This document shows, one piece after another, positions 16,459-27,573 of a stretch of DNA of 64,000 bases. The translations under genes were made by a program, and so were the position numbers. Under the pieces are notes generated by a model. That model was given only the letters and a program-made list of their open reading frames with translations, was not told where the DNA came from and searched no databases. How positions within the stretch are numbered: the stretch's first letter is position 1; each line of letters begins with the position of its first letter. This DNA is from CBDHDN01 sp965261585 (GTDB lineage Bacteria; Pseudomonadota; Alphaproteobacteria; UBA6615): contig CBDHDN010000012.1 of the NCBI GenBank assembly GCA_965261585.1, positions 1 to 64,000 on the forward strand, in the 5' to 3' direction.

Positions 16459-19347
16459 CTACAGGCTGAGGGCCCGATCGACCAGGTCGGCCTGCTCTTT
16501 GAGGTGGCGGCGCAGGATGCCGGTCGCCGGCGATGCCGCCTCCAGCCGACCGACATAACGCGGCCGCTTCTGCTTGGCGTCGATCTCCTCCAGCACCGCC
16601 TCGATCCGCGGCGCGACGAAGGTCCACGCGCCCATGTTCTGGGGCTCCTCCTGGCACCAGACGGTCTCGGCGCCGGGGAAGCGGCCGAGCTCGGTCACCA
16701 GGGCCTGGTGGGGGAACGGATAAAGCTGCTCCAGGCGCAGGAAGAAGACCTCCTTGAGAGCGCGCTTGGCGCGCTCTTCGAACAGGTCGTAATAGACCTT
16801 GCCGCTGCACAGGACGACGCGCTTGACGTTCTTGTCCTCGGTCAGGACGTCGTTGTCGTACATGACGCGATGGAAGGTCGTCCCCGGCCCGAATTCCTCG
16901 AGCTTCGAGACGCACAGCTTGTGCCGCAGCAACGACTTCGGCGTCATGACAATCAGCGGCTTGCGGAAGTTGCGCCGCAGCTGCCGGCGCAGCATGTGGA
17001 AATAGCTGGCCGGCGTCGACGCATTGCAGACCTGCATGTTGTCCTCGCCGCACAGCTGCAGGAAGCGTTCCAGCCGGGCCGACGAATGCTCCGGCCCCTG
17101 GCCCTCGAAGCCGTGCGGCAGCAGCAGCACCAGGCCGGCCATGCGGAACCACTTGCTCTCGCCCGAGGCGATGAACTGGTCGATGATCACCTGGGCGCCG
17201 TTGGCGAAGTCGCCGAACTGGGCCTCCCAGCAGACCAGCATCTTCGGCTCGGCCTGGGTGTAGCCGTATTCGAAGCCGAGCACGCTGGCCTCGGCCAACG
17301 GGCTGTCGAGGACCTCGATCGGCGCCTGGCCGAAGCGGATGTGGCTCAGCGGCACGTAGCGGTCCTCGTTCTCCTGGTCGATCAGCACCGCGTGGCGCTG
17401 CGAGAACGTGCCGCGGCCACAGTCCTGGCCCGACAGGCGCACGGGTGACGATTCGACGAGCAGCGTACCGAACGCCAGGGCCTCGCCGGTCGCCCAGTCG
17501 ACGCCCTGGCCCGTCTCGATCATTTTCCGCTTCGCCTTCAGCTGGCGCAGGATCTTGGTGTTGACGGTGAAGTTCTGCGGCGGCTCGGAGATCGCGAAGC
17601 CGACCTCGCGCAGCACGTCCGTCTCGACCGCCGTTTCGCCGCGGCGCGCCTCGCCCGAGGCCGTCTCGAGTCCCGCCCAGCGGCCCTCGAGCCAGTCGGT
17701 CTTGTTGACCTTGTAGCCCTGGGCGACCTGGAACTCGTCCTCCAGCTTGGCCTGGAATTCCTCGACGATGCGGTCGGCGCCGCCGGGCTTGAGGACGCCC
17801 TCGTCCTCGAGGCGCTTGGCATAGAGCGTCCGCACCGAGGGGTGCTCGGCAATCTTCTTGTACATCAGCGGCTGGGTGAATGCCGGCTCGTCGCTCTCGT
17901 TATGGCCGGAGCGGCGATAGCAGAATATGTCGAGCACGACGTCGGACTTGAAGCGCTGGCGATACTCCATGGCGATCCGCGCGACATGCACCGTCGCCTC
18001 GGGATCGTCGCCGTTCACGTGGAAGATCGGCGCCTGGATCATCTTCGCGACGTCGGAAGAGTAGGGCGACGAGCGCGCCGACGTCGGGCTGGTCGTAAAG
18101 CCGATCTGGTTGTTGATGACGAGGTGAAACGTGCCGCCGGTGCGGTAGCCGTTCAGCTGGGACAAATCGAGGGTCTCGGCGACCAGGCCCTGACCGGCGA
18201 AGGCGGCGTCGCCGTGCAGCAGCAGGCCCATGACCTGCTCGCGCTCACTATCGCGGCGCTGCTGCTGCTTGGCCCGCACCTTGCCCAGCACGACCGGGTT
18301 GACGACCTCGAGATGGCTGGGATTGGGGGTCAGCGACAGGTGGATGCTGTTGCCGTCGAATACCCGATCGGCGCTGGTGCCGAGGTGATACTTGACGTCG
18401 CCCGAGCCCTGAACATCCTCCGGATGGGCCGGATTGCCCTGGAACTCGGAGAAGATGGCGCGGAACGGCTTGTCCAGGATGTTGGCCAGGACGTTTAGCC
18501 GGCCGCGATGCGCCATGCCGATGACGATCTCGCGCAGGCCCAGCTGGCCGCCGCGCTTGAGGATCTGTTCCATCGCCGGGATCAGCGCCTCGCTGCCCTC
18601 GATGCCGAAGCGCTTGGCGCCGGTGTACTTCTTGTCGAGGAAGGTCGCGAACACCTCGCTGCGAGTCAGCGCAGCGAGAATCGCCTGCTTACCGCGGGGC
18701 GTAAAATCGGTCTGATTGCGGATGCCCTCGATACGCTCCTGAATCCACTGCTTCTGGTCGGGCTCCTGCATATGCATGAACTCGACGCCGATGTTGCCGC
18801 AGTAGGTGGCGCGCAGAATCTCGACGATCTCACGCAGGGTCGGGGCCTCGAGCCCGAGCACGTAGTTGATGAAGATCTGGCGGTCCATATCGCTTTCGGC
18901 GAAGCCGTATTGCAGCGGGTCGAGCTCCGGATGGGGCTCCGGCTTGGCGAGGCCGAGGGGATCGAGGCTGGCCTCGAGGTGCCCGCGCACGCGATAGGCG
19001 CGGATCAGCATCAGCGCGCGGATCGAATCCATGGTCGCGCGGCGGATCTGCTCGGCGCTCGTCGGCAGCGCCGCGGCGACCATCAACGGCGCGCCCGCCA
19101 GCGGTGCGCCGGCGGGGATCATCGGGGCCTCGTCGCCATTGCCGATGACGTGCGTGTCGCGTGGCGCCCAGCTGGCGCCCTTCATCTCCTGCAGCAGGGC
19201 GCGGGCGTCGTCGTGCAGATCCTCGAAGAACGCGCCCCAGCTGGCATCGACAGCACCCGGTTCCTCCAGGAAGCGGGCGTAGAGCTCGGCCACAAACGTT
19301 GCGTTGCCGCCGCTCAGGAAAGACGTCAGTTCGGTTGGGCTGCGCAT
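16459..19347 (-). CDS. sucA: 2-oxoglutarate dehydrogenase E1 component
   Basis: The 962-residue thiamine-diphosphate enzyme decarboxylates 2-oxoglutarate and loads the succinyl group on the E2 lipoyl arm. FLSGGNATFVAELYARFLEEPGAVDASWGAFF is the conserved E1o N-terminus (quoted in part: FVAELYARFLEEP). Downstream are GMAHRGRLNVLANI, the ThDP-binding region GDAAFAGQGLVAETLDLSQL with INNQIGFTTSP, and the transketolase-like C-terminal half with RLSGQDCGRGTFSQRHAVL. It sits between sucD and odhB on the minus strand, the standard alphaproteobacterial order. Confidence 0.97.
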   Translation of the reverse strand: MRSPTELTSFLSGGNATFVAELYARFLEEPGAVDASWGAFFEDLHDDARALLQEMKGASWAPRDTHVIGNGDEAPMIPAGAPLAGAPLMVAAALPTSAEQIRRATMDSIRALMLIRAYRVRGHLEASLDPLGLAKPEPHPELDPLQYGFAESDMDRQIFINYVLGLEAPTLREIVEILRATYCGNIGVEFMHMQEPDQKQWIQERIEGIRNQTDFTPRGKQAILAALTRSEVFATFLDKKYTGAKRFGIEGSEALIPAMEQILKRGGQLGLREIVIGMAHRGRLNVLANILDKPFRAIFSEFQGNPAHPEDVQGSGDVKYHLGTSADRVFDGNSIHLSLTPNPSHLEVVNPVVLGKVRAKQQQRRDSEREQVMGLLLHGDAAFAGQGLVAETLDLSQLNGYRTGGTFHLVINNQIGFTTSPTSARSSPYSSDVAKMIQAPIFHVNGDDPEATVHVARIAMEYRQRFKSDVVLDIFCYRRSGHNESDEPAFTQPLMYKKIAEHPSVRTLYAKRLEDEGVLKPGGADRIVEEFQAKLEDEFQVAQGYKVNKTDWLEGRWAGLETASGEARRGETAVETDVLREVGFAISEPPQNFTVNTKILRQLKAKRKMIETGQGVDWATGEALAFGTLLVESSPVRLSGQDCGRGTFSQRHAVLIDQENEDRYVPLSHIRFGQAPIEVLDSPLAEASVLGFEYGYTQAEPKMLVCWEAQFGDFANGAQVIIDQFIASGESKWFRMAGLVLLLPHGFEGQGPEHSSARLERFLQLCGEDNMQVCNASTPASYFHMLRRQLRRNFRKPLIVMTPKSLLRHKLCVSKLEEFGPGTTFHRVMYDNDVLTEDKNVKRVVLCSGKVYYDLFEERAKRALKEVFFLRLEQLYPFPHQALVTELGRFPGAETVWCQEEPQNMGAWTFVAPRIEAVLEEIDAKQKRPRYVGRLEAASPATGILRRHLKEQADLVDRALSL

Positions 19348-19410
19348 GGGCTCGACGCGCGGCGCGCGCTCCCTCGTTCAGGCACGCCAGATAGATTGGC
19401 GCATGCGCAG

Positions 19411-20286
<876 letters not shown>

Positions 20287-20288
20287 GG

Positions 20289-21485
<1,197 letters not shown>

Positions 21486-21577
21486 GGCTCGATCAGGGAC
21501 TCCCGGTGGCAGCCGGAACGACCCGCACCCCCGCGGCATGCCGGCAATGCTGTGTCGGGTTTTGGCAGCGGCGACCC

Positions 21578-22690
21578 CTACGCCGCCGGCGGCGCGGCGC
21601 CGCCGGCTGGCTCGGCGCGACGCCTGGCCGGCGCCTGGCGCTTGGCCGGCGCCTGGCGCTTGGCCGGGGCCTTGCGTTTGGCTTTGGTCTTGGCCGGCGC
21701 CTTGGCTTTGACCGGCGCCTTAGCCGGGGCCGCCTGTTTGCGCCGCAGCTTCTTCGTCACGTCGACCAGGGTGCGGACGGTGGCAACCGACTTGTCGAAC
21801 GCGGCCTTCTCGGCGCGGTCCAGCTTGATCTGGATGATCTTCTCGACGCCACCCGCGCCGATCACGACCGGCACGCCGACGTAGAGACCCTTGACGCCAT
21901 ACTCGCCGCTCAGCATCGCGGCGCAGGGCAACACACGCTTCTTGTCGCGCAAATAGGCCTCGGCCATCTGGATGGCGGCCGACGCCGGCGCGTAGAACGC
22001 GGAGCCGGTCTTCAGCAGGCCGACGATCTCGGCGCCGCCGTCGCGCGTCCGTTGCAAAATCGCGTCGACGCGGGCCTGGGTCGTCCAGCCCATGGCGATA
22101 AGGTCCGGCAGCGGAATGCCGGCGACCGTGGAGTAGCGCACGAGCGGCACCATGGTGTCGCCGTGGCCGCCGAGCACGAACGCCGTCACGTCCTCGACCG
22201 ACACGCCGAACTCCTGGGCCAGGAAATGGCGGAACCGGGCGCTGTCCAGCACGCCGGCCATGCCGACGCATTTGTTCGGCTTAAGGCCCGCGGCCTCGCG
22301 CAGCACGCCGACCATGGCGTCCAGCGGGTTGGTGATGCAGATGACGAAGGCGTTCGGGCAGTGGCGCTTGATGCCGGCGCCGACCGCCGCCATGACGCCG
22401 GTGTTGATGCCGATCAGATCGTCGCGGCTCATGCCCGGCTTGCGGGCGACGCCGGCGGTGACGATGACCACGTCGGCGCCCTTGAGCGCGCTGTACTTGG
22501 TGGCACCGACAAAGGCGGCGTCGAAGCCCTCGATCGGCGACGATTCGGCGATGTCGAGGCCCTTGCCCTGGGGGACGCCGTCGACGACGTCGAACAGGAC
22601 GACGTCGCCCAGCTCCTTCAGCCCGGCCAGATGGGCCAGCGTGCCGCCGATGTTGCCGGCGCCAACCAGCGCTATCTTCTGCCGTGCCAT
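21578..22690 (-). CDS. mdh: Malate dehydrogenase with a basic Ala/Pro/Lys-rich C-terminal tail
   Basis: Lactate-dehydrogenase-like NAD malate dehydrogenase. The first ~315 residues are normal: the NAD motif IALVGAGNIGGTLAHL, VIVTAGVARKPGMSRDDL, the substrate arginines, TNPLDAMV and the catalytic histidine in FVLGGHGDTMVPLVRY. After TLVDVTKKLRR the frame continues about 55 residues as a repetitive tail rich in Lys, Arg, Ala and Pro (units such as KAPAK and APAKRQ), with an 18-base DNA repeat. The family normally ends near 320 residues; this protein is 370. The tail is in frame and reaches a clean stop. Confidence 0.95.
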   Translation of the reverse strand: MARQKIALVGAGNIGGTLAHLAGLKELGDVVLFDVVDGVPQGKGLDIAESSPIEGFDAAFVGATKYSALKGADVVIVTAGVARKPGMSRDDLIGINTGVMAAVGAGIKRHCPNAFVICITNPLDAMVGVLREAAGLKPNKCVGMAGVLDSARFRHFLAQEFGVSVEDVTAFVLGGHGDTMVPLVRYSTVAGIPLPDLIAMGWTTQARVDAILQRTRDGGAEIVGLLKTGSAFYAPASAAIQMAEAYLRDKKRVLPCAAMLSGEYGVKGLYVGVPVVIGAGGVEKIIQIKLDRAEKAAFDKSVATVRTLVDVTKKLRRKQAAPAKAPVKAKAPAKTKAKRKAPAKRQAPAKRQAPARRRAEPAGGAAPPAA

Positions 22691-22876
22691 GGGCAAGTCC
22701 CCACTTCTGGTGGCTGCAACGCCCCCGCCGGGCCCAGCCAAATCAAGCACGTGAACGTGCGCTGATCGTGGCGACGCTCAACCCCCGCGCGGCGCCGAAA
22801 GGCCCGGCCGACAGGCGCGCTACCTAGCGTGTTTCCGTGGCCAGGGCAAGGTTGCTGCCGCGCCGCAGCCAGGCCC

Positions 22877-23986
22877 TCAGGTGAGATGGGGGGCCGCGAG
22901 ATAATCCGCGGCCTGCATCTCGACGAGGCGCGAGGCGGTGCGCCGGAACTCGAACGCCGTGTCGCCGGCGGGGTAGAGCCCTTGCGGCGGTGCGGCGGCG
23001 CTGCAGATCAGCTTGACGCGATGCTCGTAGAGGGCATCGATCAGGGTGACGAAACGCTTGGCCTCGTCGCGCCGGGCCGGCTCCAGCGCCGGGATGTCGT
23101 CGACGACGACACAGTGGAAATGGGTGGCGACGGCCAGGTAGTCGGCGGCGCCGAGCGGCCGGCCGCACAGCTCGGCAAACGTGAAGCGGGCGACACCGTT
23201 GCCGGCCTGGCGGATCTGCAGCGTCCGGCCGAGGACGGCGAGGCTGGTCGGCGCCGCCGCGCCGTCGGTGAGCGCGGCGAACGCGGCCGCAACTCCGGCC
23301 GTCGCGGCCTCACTCAGCGGGCAGTGGTAGACCGTCCGACCCTTGATGCGATCGAGCCGATGGTCGGTGCCCTGGACCAGGTCGAGCAGGTCGAGGCGAT
23401 CCTTGATCAAGGCGATGAAGGGCACGAACCGGTCGCGCTGCAGGCCGTCCTTGTAGAGGTCGTCGGGCCCGCTGTTCGAGGTGGCGACGACGACGACGCC
23501 GGCGTCGAACAGGCCCCGGAACAGACGACCCAGGATCATCGCGTCGGCGATGTTGGCGACGTGGAACTCGTCGAAGCAGAGCACGAAAGCCTCCGCCGCG
23601 AGCGCCGCCGCGACCGCCATCAGCGGATCGTCGGCGTCGGCCTCGCGTGCCGTCTTCAGGCGGCCCTGCACCTCGAGCATGAAGGCGTGGAAATGCACGC
23701 GGCGCTTGTGGGCGACCGGCGCGGCGGTGAAAAACAGGTCCATCAGCATGGACTTGCCGCGCCCGACCGGGCCGAACAGGTAGAGGCCCTGGGGCGGCGC
23801 CTCCTGACGGCGGCGGCCGAAGCGCGCCTGCCAGCGGGTGCGCCAGTCGGCCGTGGCCGGCCGGTAGTCGCGCAAGGCGTTGTGCAGGCTCTGCAGCTTC
23901 TCCGCCGCGATGGCCTGGCAGGGGTCGGGCAGCAGCGTGCCGGTTGCGCGCTGCGCCCGATAGGCGGCGAGCGGTCCGTCACTCAT
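22877..23986 (-). CDS. zapE: Cell division protein ZapE (AFG1-like ATPase)
   Basis: This AAA ATPase of the AFG1/ZapE family is 369 residues long. It has Walker A in LYLFGPVGRGKSMLMDLFF, Walker B in FVLCFDEFHVANIADAM, the sensor VVVATSNSGPDDLYKDGLQRD (cited in part) and a C-terminal RLVEMQAADYL. In E. coli ZapE affects Z-ring stability; its eukaryotic relative is mitochondrial. The ATG at 23986 gives MSDGPLAAYRAQ. It sits upstream of mdh, a conserved alphaproteobacterial neighbour, with a 186-base gap that may hold a separate mdh promoter. Confidence 0.93.
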   Translation of the reverse strand: MSDGPLAAYRAQRATGTLLPDPCQAIAAEKLQSLHNALRDYRPATADWRTRWQARFGRRRQEAPPQGLYLFGPVGRGKSMLMDLFFTAAPVAHKRRVHFHAFMLEVQGRLKTAREADADDPLMAVAAALAAEAFVLCFDEFHVANIADAMILGRLFRGLFDAGVVVVATSNSGPDDLYKDGLQRDRFVPFIALIKDRLDLLDLVQGTDHRLDRIKGRTVYHCPLSEAATAGVAAAFAALTDGAAAPTSLAVLGRTLQIRQAGNGVARFTFAELCGRPLGAADYLAVATHFHCVVVDDIPALEPARRDEAKRFVTLIDALYEHRVKLICSAAAPPQGLYPAGDTAFEFRRTASRLVEMQAADYLAAPHLT

Positions 23987-24139
23987 GAGGCCAGGAAGAG
24001 CATGGATCGGGCGCGGGCCGTGCCTGAAGAGATCGCGGGCGGGCCGCACTGATAGCGCACCGGCGGGCGACGTCAATGCGGGTGGCGGGCCGTCTGCGCC
24101 GCCGGTAGAGTGCGCGACACCCGCCACGAGGAGGAAGCG

Positions 24140-24346
24140 ATGGACGAGGACGTCTTCAACATGGAGGTGCGCCGCTTCCTGAAGCAACTCGGCGTGACCA
24201 GCCAGCGCGAGATCGAGCAGGCCGTGCGCGCGGCCTTGCGGGACGGCCGGCTGACGGCCAGCGACCGCGTGCGCGTCAAGGCGACGGTGACGATCGACGG
24301 CCTCGACCTCGACCACGTCGTCGCCGCCGAGCTGGCGCTCAGCTGA
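24140..24346 (+). CDS. DUF6494 family small protein
   Basis: A 68-residue protein beginning MDEDVFNMEVRRFLKQLGVTSQ matches a family of small alphaproteobacterial proteins of unknown function (DUF6494, from memory). Two helices are followed by a strand region VRVKATVTIDGLDLDHVV. A purine-rich ribosome site (gaggaggaag) directly precedes the ATG at 24140, which decides this start over the in-frame ATG at 24110. It is followed closely by a small membrane protein. Confidence 0.8.
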   Translation: MDEDVFNMEVRRFLKQLGVTSQREIEQAVRAALRDGRLTASDRVRVKATVTIDGLDLDHVVAAELALS

Positions 24347-24368
24347 CCCGCCGGGGCGCGCCAGCGAC

Positions 24369-24656
24369 GTGCTGCTGACGATCCTCAGCACGGCCGTCTC
24401 GCTGGCCGCGTCGCCGTGGGCGCTGATCGGCTACATCGGCCTGGGCGTCTATTCCGAACGGCTGTGGCAGGCCGTGAAATACGGCTTCCTGTGGGGCCTG
24501 ACGGTGCAGATCTTCGCCCTGGCGCTGGGCCGGATTCCGCTGCTTGACGTCAGCCGGATCGCGCTGACAAGTGTGTTGCGCCTGCTCGGCGCGATCATTA
24601 TCACCGTGGCGATCTTCTATCTGGCGCGCCTCATACGGCGGCCGCGGGTCAAGTGA
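24369..24656 (+). CDS. Small membrane protein of unknown function
   Basis: The 95-residue product starts with GTG at 24369 and contains two or three hydrophobic segments (LLTILSTAVSLAASPWALIGYIGLGVY and, at the end, LLGAIIITVAIFYLARLI, cited in part), ending in a positively charged RRPRVK. I recognise no family. It lies 22 bases after the DUF6494 gene and may share its transcript. Confidence 0.55.
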   Translation: MLLTILSTAVSLAASPWALIGYIGLGVYSERLWQAVKYGFLWGLTVQIFALALGRIPLLDVSRIALTSVLRLLGAIIITVAIFYLARLIRRPRVK

Positions 24657-24728
24657 CGACAATTGTAGCGGGAACCGGCCTCGGATAGTATCGTGGCCTG
24701 TTTGCGGATGGTGAGTCGAAGGGGAGGC

Positions 24729-26505
24729 ATGCCGATTGCACACGCCGCCAAGAAGCCATTTCGCTTCGTCATGATCAAGCCGTCGCACTATGATGACGAC
24801 GGCTATGTCATCCAATGGGTACGCTCGGCGATCCCGTCGAATACGCTCGCCGCGCTGTATGGCCTGGCGGCCGACAGCGCGGCGCGGCGGGTGCTGGGCG
24901 ACGACGTCGCGATCGAGCTGACGGCCTACGACGAGACCAACACGCGCATCAAAGCCGCCAAGATCGCCCGGGCCATTCGCCGCGGCGGCGGCGCCGGCCT
25001 CGTCGGCCTGGTCGGCGTGCAGTCGAACCAGTTTCCACGCGCCCTGGACCTGGCGCGGCAGTTCCGCGCCCTGGACATTCCCGTCTGCATCGGCGGCTTC
25101 CACGTCAGCGGCACCCTCGCCATGCTGCCGGACATCACGCCGGAGCTGCAGGAGGCCATGGATCTGGGCGTATCGGCTGTTCACCGGCGAGGCCGAGGGG
25201 CGGCTCGAGCGGGTGCTGCGCGACGCCGACAACGGCACGCTGCAGCCGCTCTACAACCACATGGACGACCTGCCGGACATCGGCCAGGTGGCGGTGCCGT
25301 TTCTGCCGGCCAAGACGGTGGAGCGCACGGCCGGCGCGCTGGCCAGCTTCGACGCCGGCCGCGGCTGCCCGTTCCAGTGCAGCTTCTGCACGATCATCAA
25401 CGTGCAGGGCCGCAAATCGCGCTATCGCAGCGTCGAGGACATCGCGCGCATCGTCCGCGCCAACGTCGCCCAGGGCATCTACCGGTTCTTCATCACCGAC
25501 GACAACCTGGCCCGCAACCGCAACTGGGAAGCGATCTTCGACAGGCTGATCGAGCTGAGCGAGGGCGAGGGCCTGAACATCCGCCACGTGATCCAGGTCG
25601 ACACGCTGTGCCACAGGATCGCCAACTTCATTGCCAAGGCGGCGCGCGCCGGCGTCGTGCGGGTCTTCATCGGGCTTGAGAACATCAACCCGGAAAGCCT
25701 GGTCGGCGCCAAGAAGCGGCAGAACAAGATCACCGAGTACCGCGAGATGCTGCAGGCCTGGAAGGCCGCGGGGGTCGTGACCTACGCCGGCTATATCCTG
25801 GGCTTCCCGACGGACACGGCCGAGACGATCGTCCGCGACATCAAGATCATCCAGCGCGAGCTGCCGCTGGACCTGCTGGAGTTCTTTTTCCTGACGCCGC
25901 TGCCGGGCTCAGAGGACCACAAGAACCTGTACGAGCACGGCATCGCCATGGACCCCGACCTCAACAAGTACGACCTGAACCACTACACGACCGGCCACGC
26001 GCTGATGTCGAAGGCGGAGTGCGAGCGCGCCTACGCGCTGGCCTGGAAGACCTACTACACGCCCGAGCACATCCAGACCGTGATGAAGCGGGCGCGGGCG
26101 CGCGGCATCAGCGTCGGCCGCATCCTGTTCCTGATGCTGTGGTTCTACGACTGTATCACGCTGGAGAAGATCCACCCGCTGGAGGGCGGCTTCCTGCGGC
26201 GCAAGGTGCGGCGCGACCGGCGCCACGGCATGGCGCGGGAGAATGCGCTCGCGTTCTATCCCAAATACTGGTGGGAGCTGGCCGACAAGCACGCCCGCAT
26301 CTTCGGCCTGTGGTGGACCTACAGGCGCTTTCGCCGCGCCATCAAGGCCGACCCGGCGATGCGCGACTACACCGATTTGTCGCTGGAGCCGGTGACCGAC
26401 GACGAGCTCGACGTGCTGGAGATGTTCACCGCGACCGAGGCGGCTCAGGCCGCGGTGGCGCGAACGAAGGCGCATCAGGCGATCGCGGAGCGGCTGGCGT
26501 CCTAA
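24729..26505 (+). CDS. B12-binding-type radical SAM protein, with one frameshift
   Basis: The N-terminal part (MIKPSHYDDDGYVIQW onward, GGFHVSGTLAMLP) looks like a B12-binding-type Rossmann domain; the radical SAM core has the cluster motif CPFQCSFC and later FIGLENINPESLVGAKKRQN. The C-terminal ~170 residues are helical and basic. A strong ribosome site (aaggggaggc) before the ATG at 24729 fixes the start. The frame breaks near 25174-25180 (tcggctgttc); removing one base joins LGVS to LFTGEAEGRLERVLRD and gives about 590 residues. The substrate is unknown. Confidence 0.82.
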
Positions 26506-26528
26506 CCACGCGCTGCGGGTCGCACCCT

Positions 26529-26570
26529 TCGTCCTTCGACAAGCTCGGGATGAGGAGGCTCAGGGTAAGG
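26529..26570. repeat. Dispersed repeat with TTCGACAAGCTC motif
   Basis: Contains ccttcgacaagctcgggatg and ggctcagggtaagg, a copy of the dispersed repeat found in several intergenic gaps of this window. It lies between two convergent genes and may act as a bidirectional terminator. Confidence 0.6.
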
Positions 26571-26605
26571 TACTCTTGATTAGGCGGACTCGTAACAGGG
26601 TGGGC

Positions 26606-27385
26606 TCAGCCCCGCCGCGCCACCATCATCTTCTTGATTTCGGCGATCGCCTTGGCCGGGTTGAGGCTCTTCGGGCAGGTGCGGGTGCAGTTCATGATGG
26701 TGTGGCAGCGGTAGAGGCGGAACGGGTCCTCGAGCTGGTCGAGGCGTTCGCCGGTCGCCTCGTCGCGGCTGTCGACGAGCCAGCGGTAGGCCTGCAGCAG
26801 GATCGCCGGGCCGAGATAGCGGTCGCCGTTCCACCAATAGCTGGGACAGCTGGTCGAGCAGCAGGCGCACAGGATGCACTCGTAGAGCCCGTCGAGGCGG
26901 GCCCGGTCGTCGGGCGACTGCGGGCGCTCGCGCTCCGGCGCCGGGGTGTCGGTCTTGAGCCAGGGCTCGATCGCGCGGTACTGCGCGTAGAAATGCGTGA
27001 GGTCGCCGATGAGGTCCTTGACGACCGGCAGGTGCGGCAGCGGGTAGACGGCGACCGTGCCGCGCGCGTCGGCGATGAACTTGGTGCAGGCCAGGGTATT
27101 GGTGCCGTCGATGTTCATGGCGCAGGAGCCGCACACGCCCTCGCGGCACGAGCGCCGGAACGTCAGGGTCGAATCGATCTCGTTCTTGATCTTGATGAGA
27201 GCGTCCAGGACCATCGGCCCGCAGCCCTCCATGTCGACGTGATAGGTGTCGAGGCGCGGGTACTCGCTGTCGTCGGGGTTCCAGCGATAGACCGCGAACT
27301 TGCGCACGGTCTTGGCGCCGTTCGTCGCCGGCCAGTCCTTGCCTTTGCCGACCTTGGAGTTGCGCGGCAGCGCGAATTCAGCCAT
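26606..27385 (-). CDS. sdhB: Succinate dehydrogenase iron-sulfur subunit
   Basis: SdhB passes electrons from FAD to the quinone site of complex II. The 259-residue protein has all three cluster motifs: the 2Fe-2S site CREGVCGSCAMNIDG with a later TLAC, the 4Fe-4S site CILCACCSTSCPSYWW, and the 3Fe-4S site CHTIMNCTRTCPKSLNP. It ends the sdhCDAB order on the minus strand. A 188-base gap with inverted repeats separates it from sdhA. Confidence 0.97.
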   Translation of the reverse strand: MAEFALPRNSKVGKGKDWPATNGAKTVRKFAVYRWNPDDSEYPRLDTYHVDMEGCGPMVLDALIKIKNEIDSTLTFRRSCREGVCGSCAMNIDGTNTLACTKFIADARGTVAVYPLPHLPVVKDLIGDLTHFYAQYRAIEPWLKTDTPAPERERPQSPDDRARLDGLYECILCACCSTSCPSYWWNGDRYLGPAILLQAYRWLVDSRDEATGERLDQLEDPFRLYRCHTIMNCTRTCPKSLNPAKAIAEIKKMMVARRG

Positions 27386-27443
27386 GGTTCAGGCTCCCCT
27401 GGGACGCCGGTGTTCGTGTTCCGGGGTGTCCGGACGGGCCGCA

Positions 27444-27535
27444 CCCTTCGACAGGCTCAGGGTGAGGCAACGGGAGATCACGTTTTCGCTCGGCGTCGAA
27501 CAAATCCTCACGCCGAGCTTGTCGAAGCGTGTCCG
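27444..27535. repeat. Inverted pair of dispersed repeats between sdhA and sdhB
   Basis: cttcgacaggctcagggtga at 27446 is followed by the inverted copy cctcacgccgagcttgtcg near 27508. The arms match at about 19 of 22 positions and would form a large hairpin in the sdhA-sdhB transcript. Confidence 0.65.
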
Positions 27536-27573
27536 TCGAGTGTTCCCGAACACTGCCCGCCAGACAGCCGACA

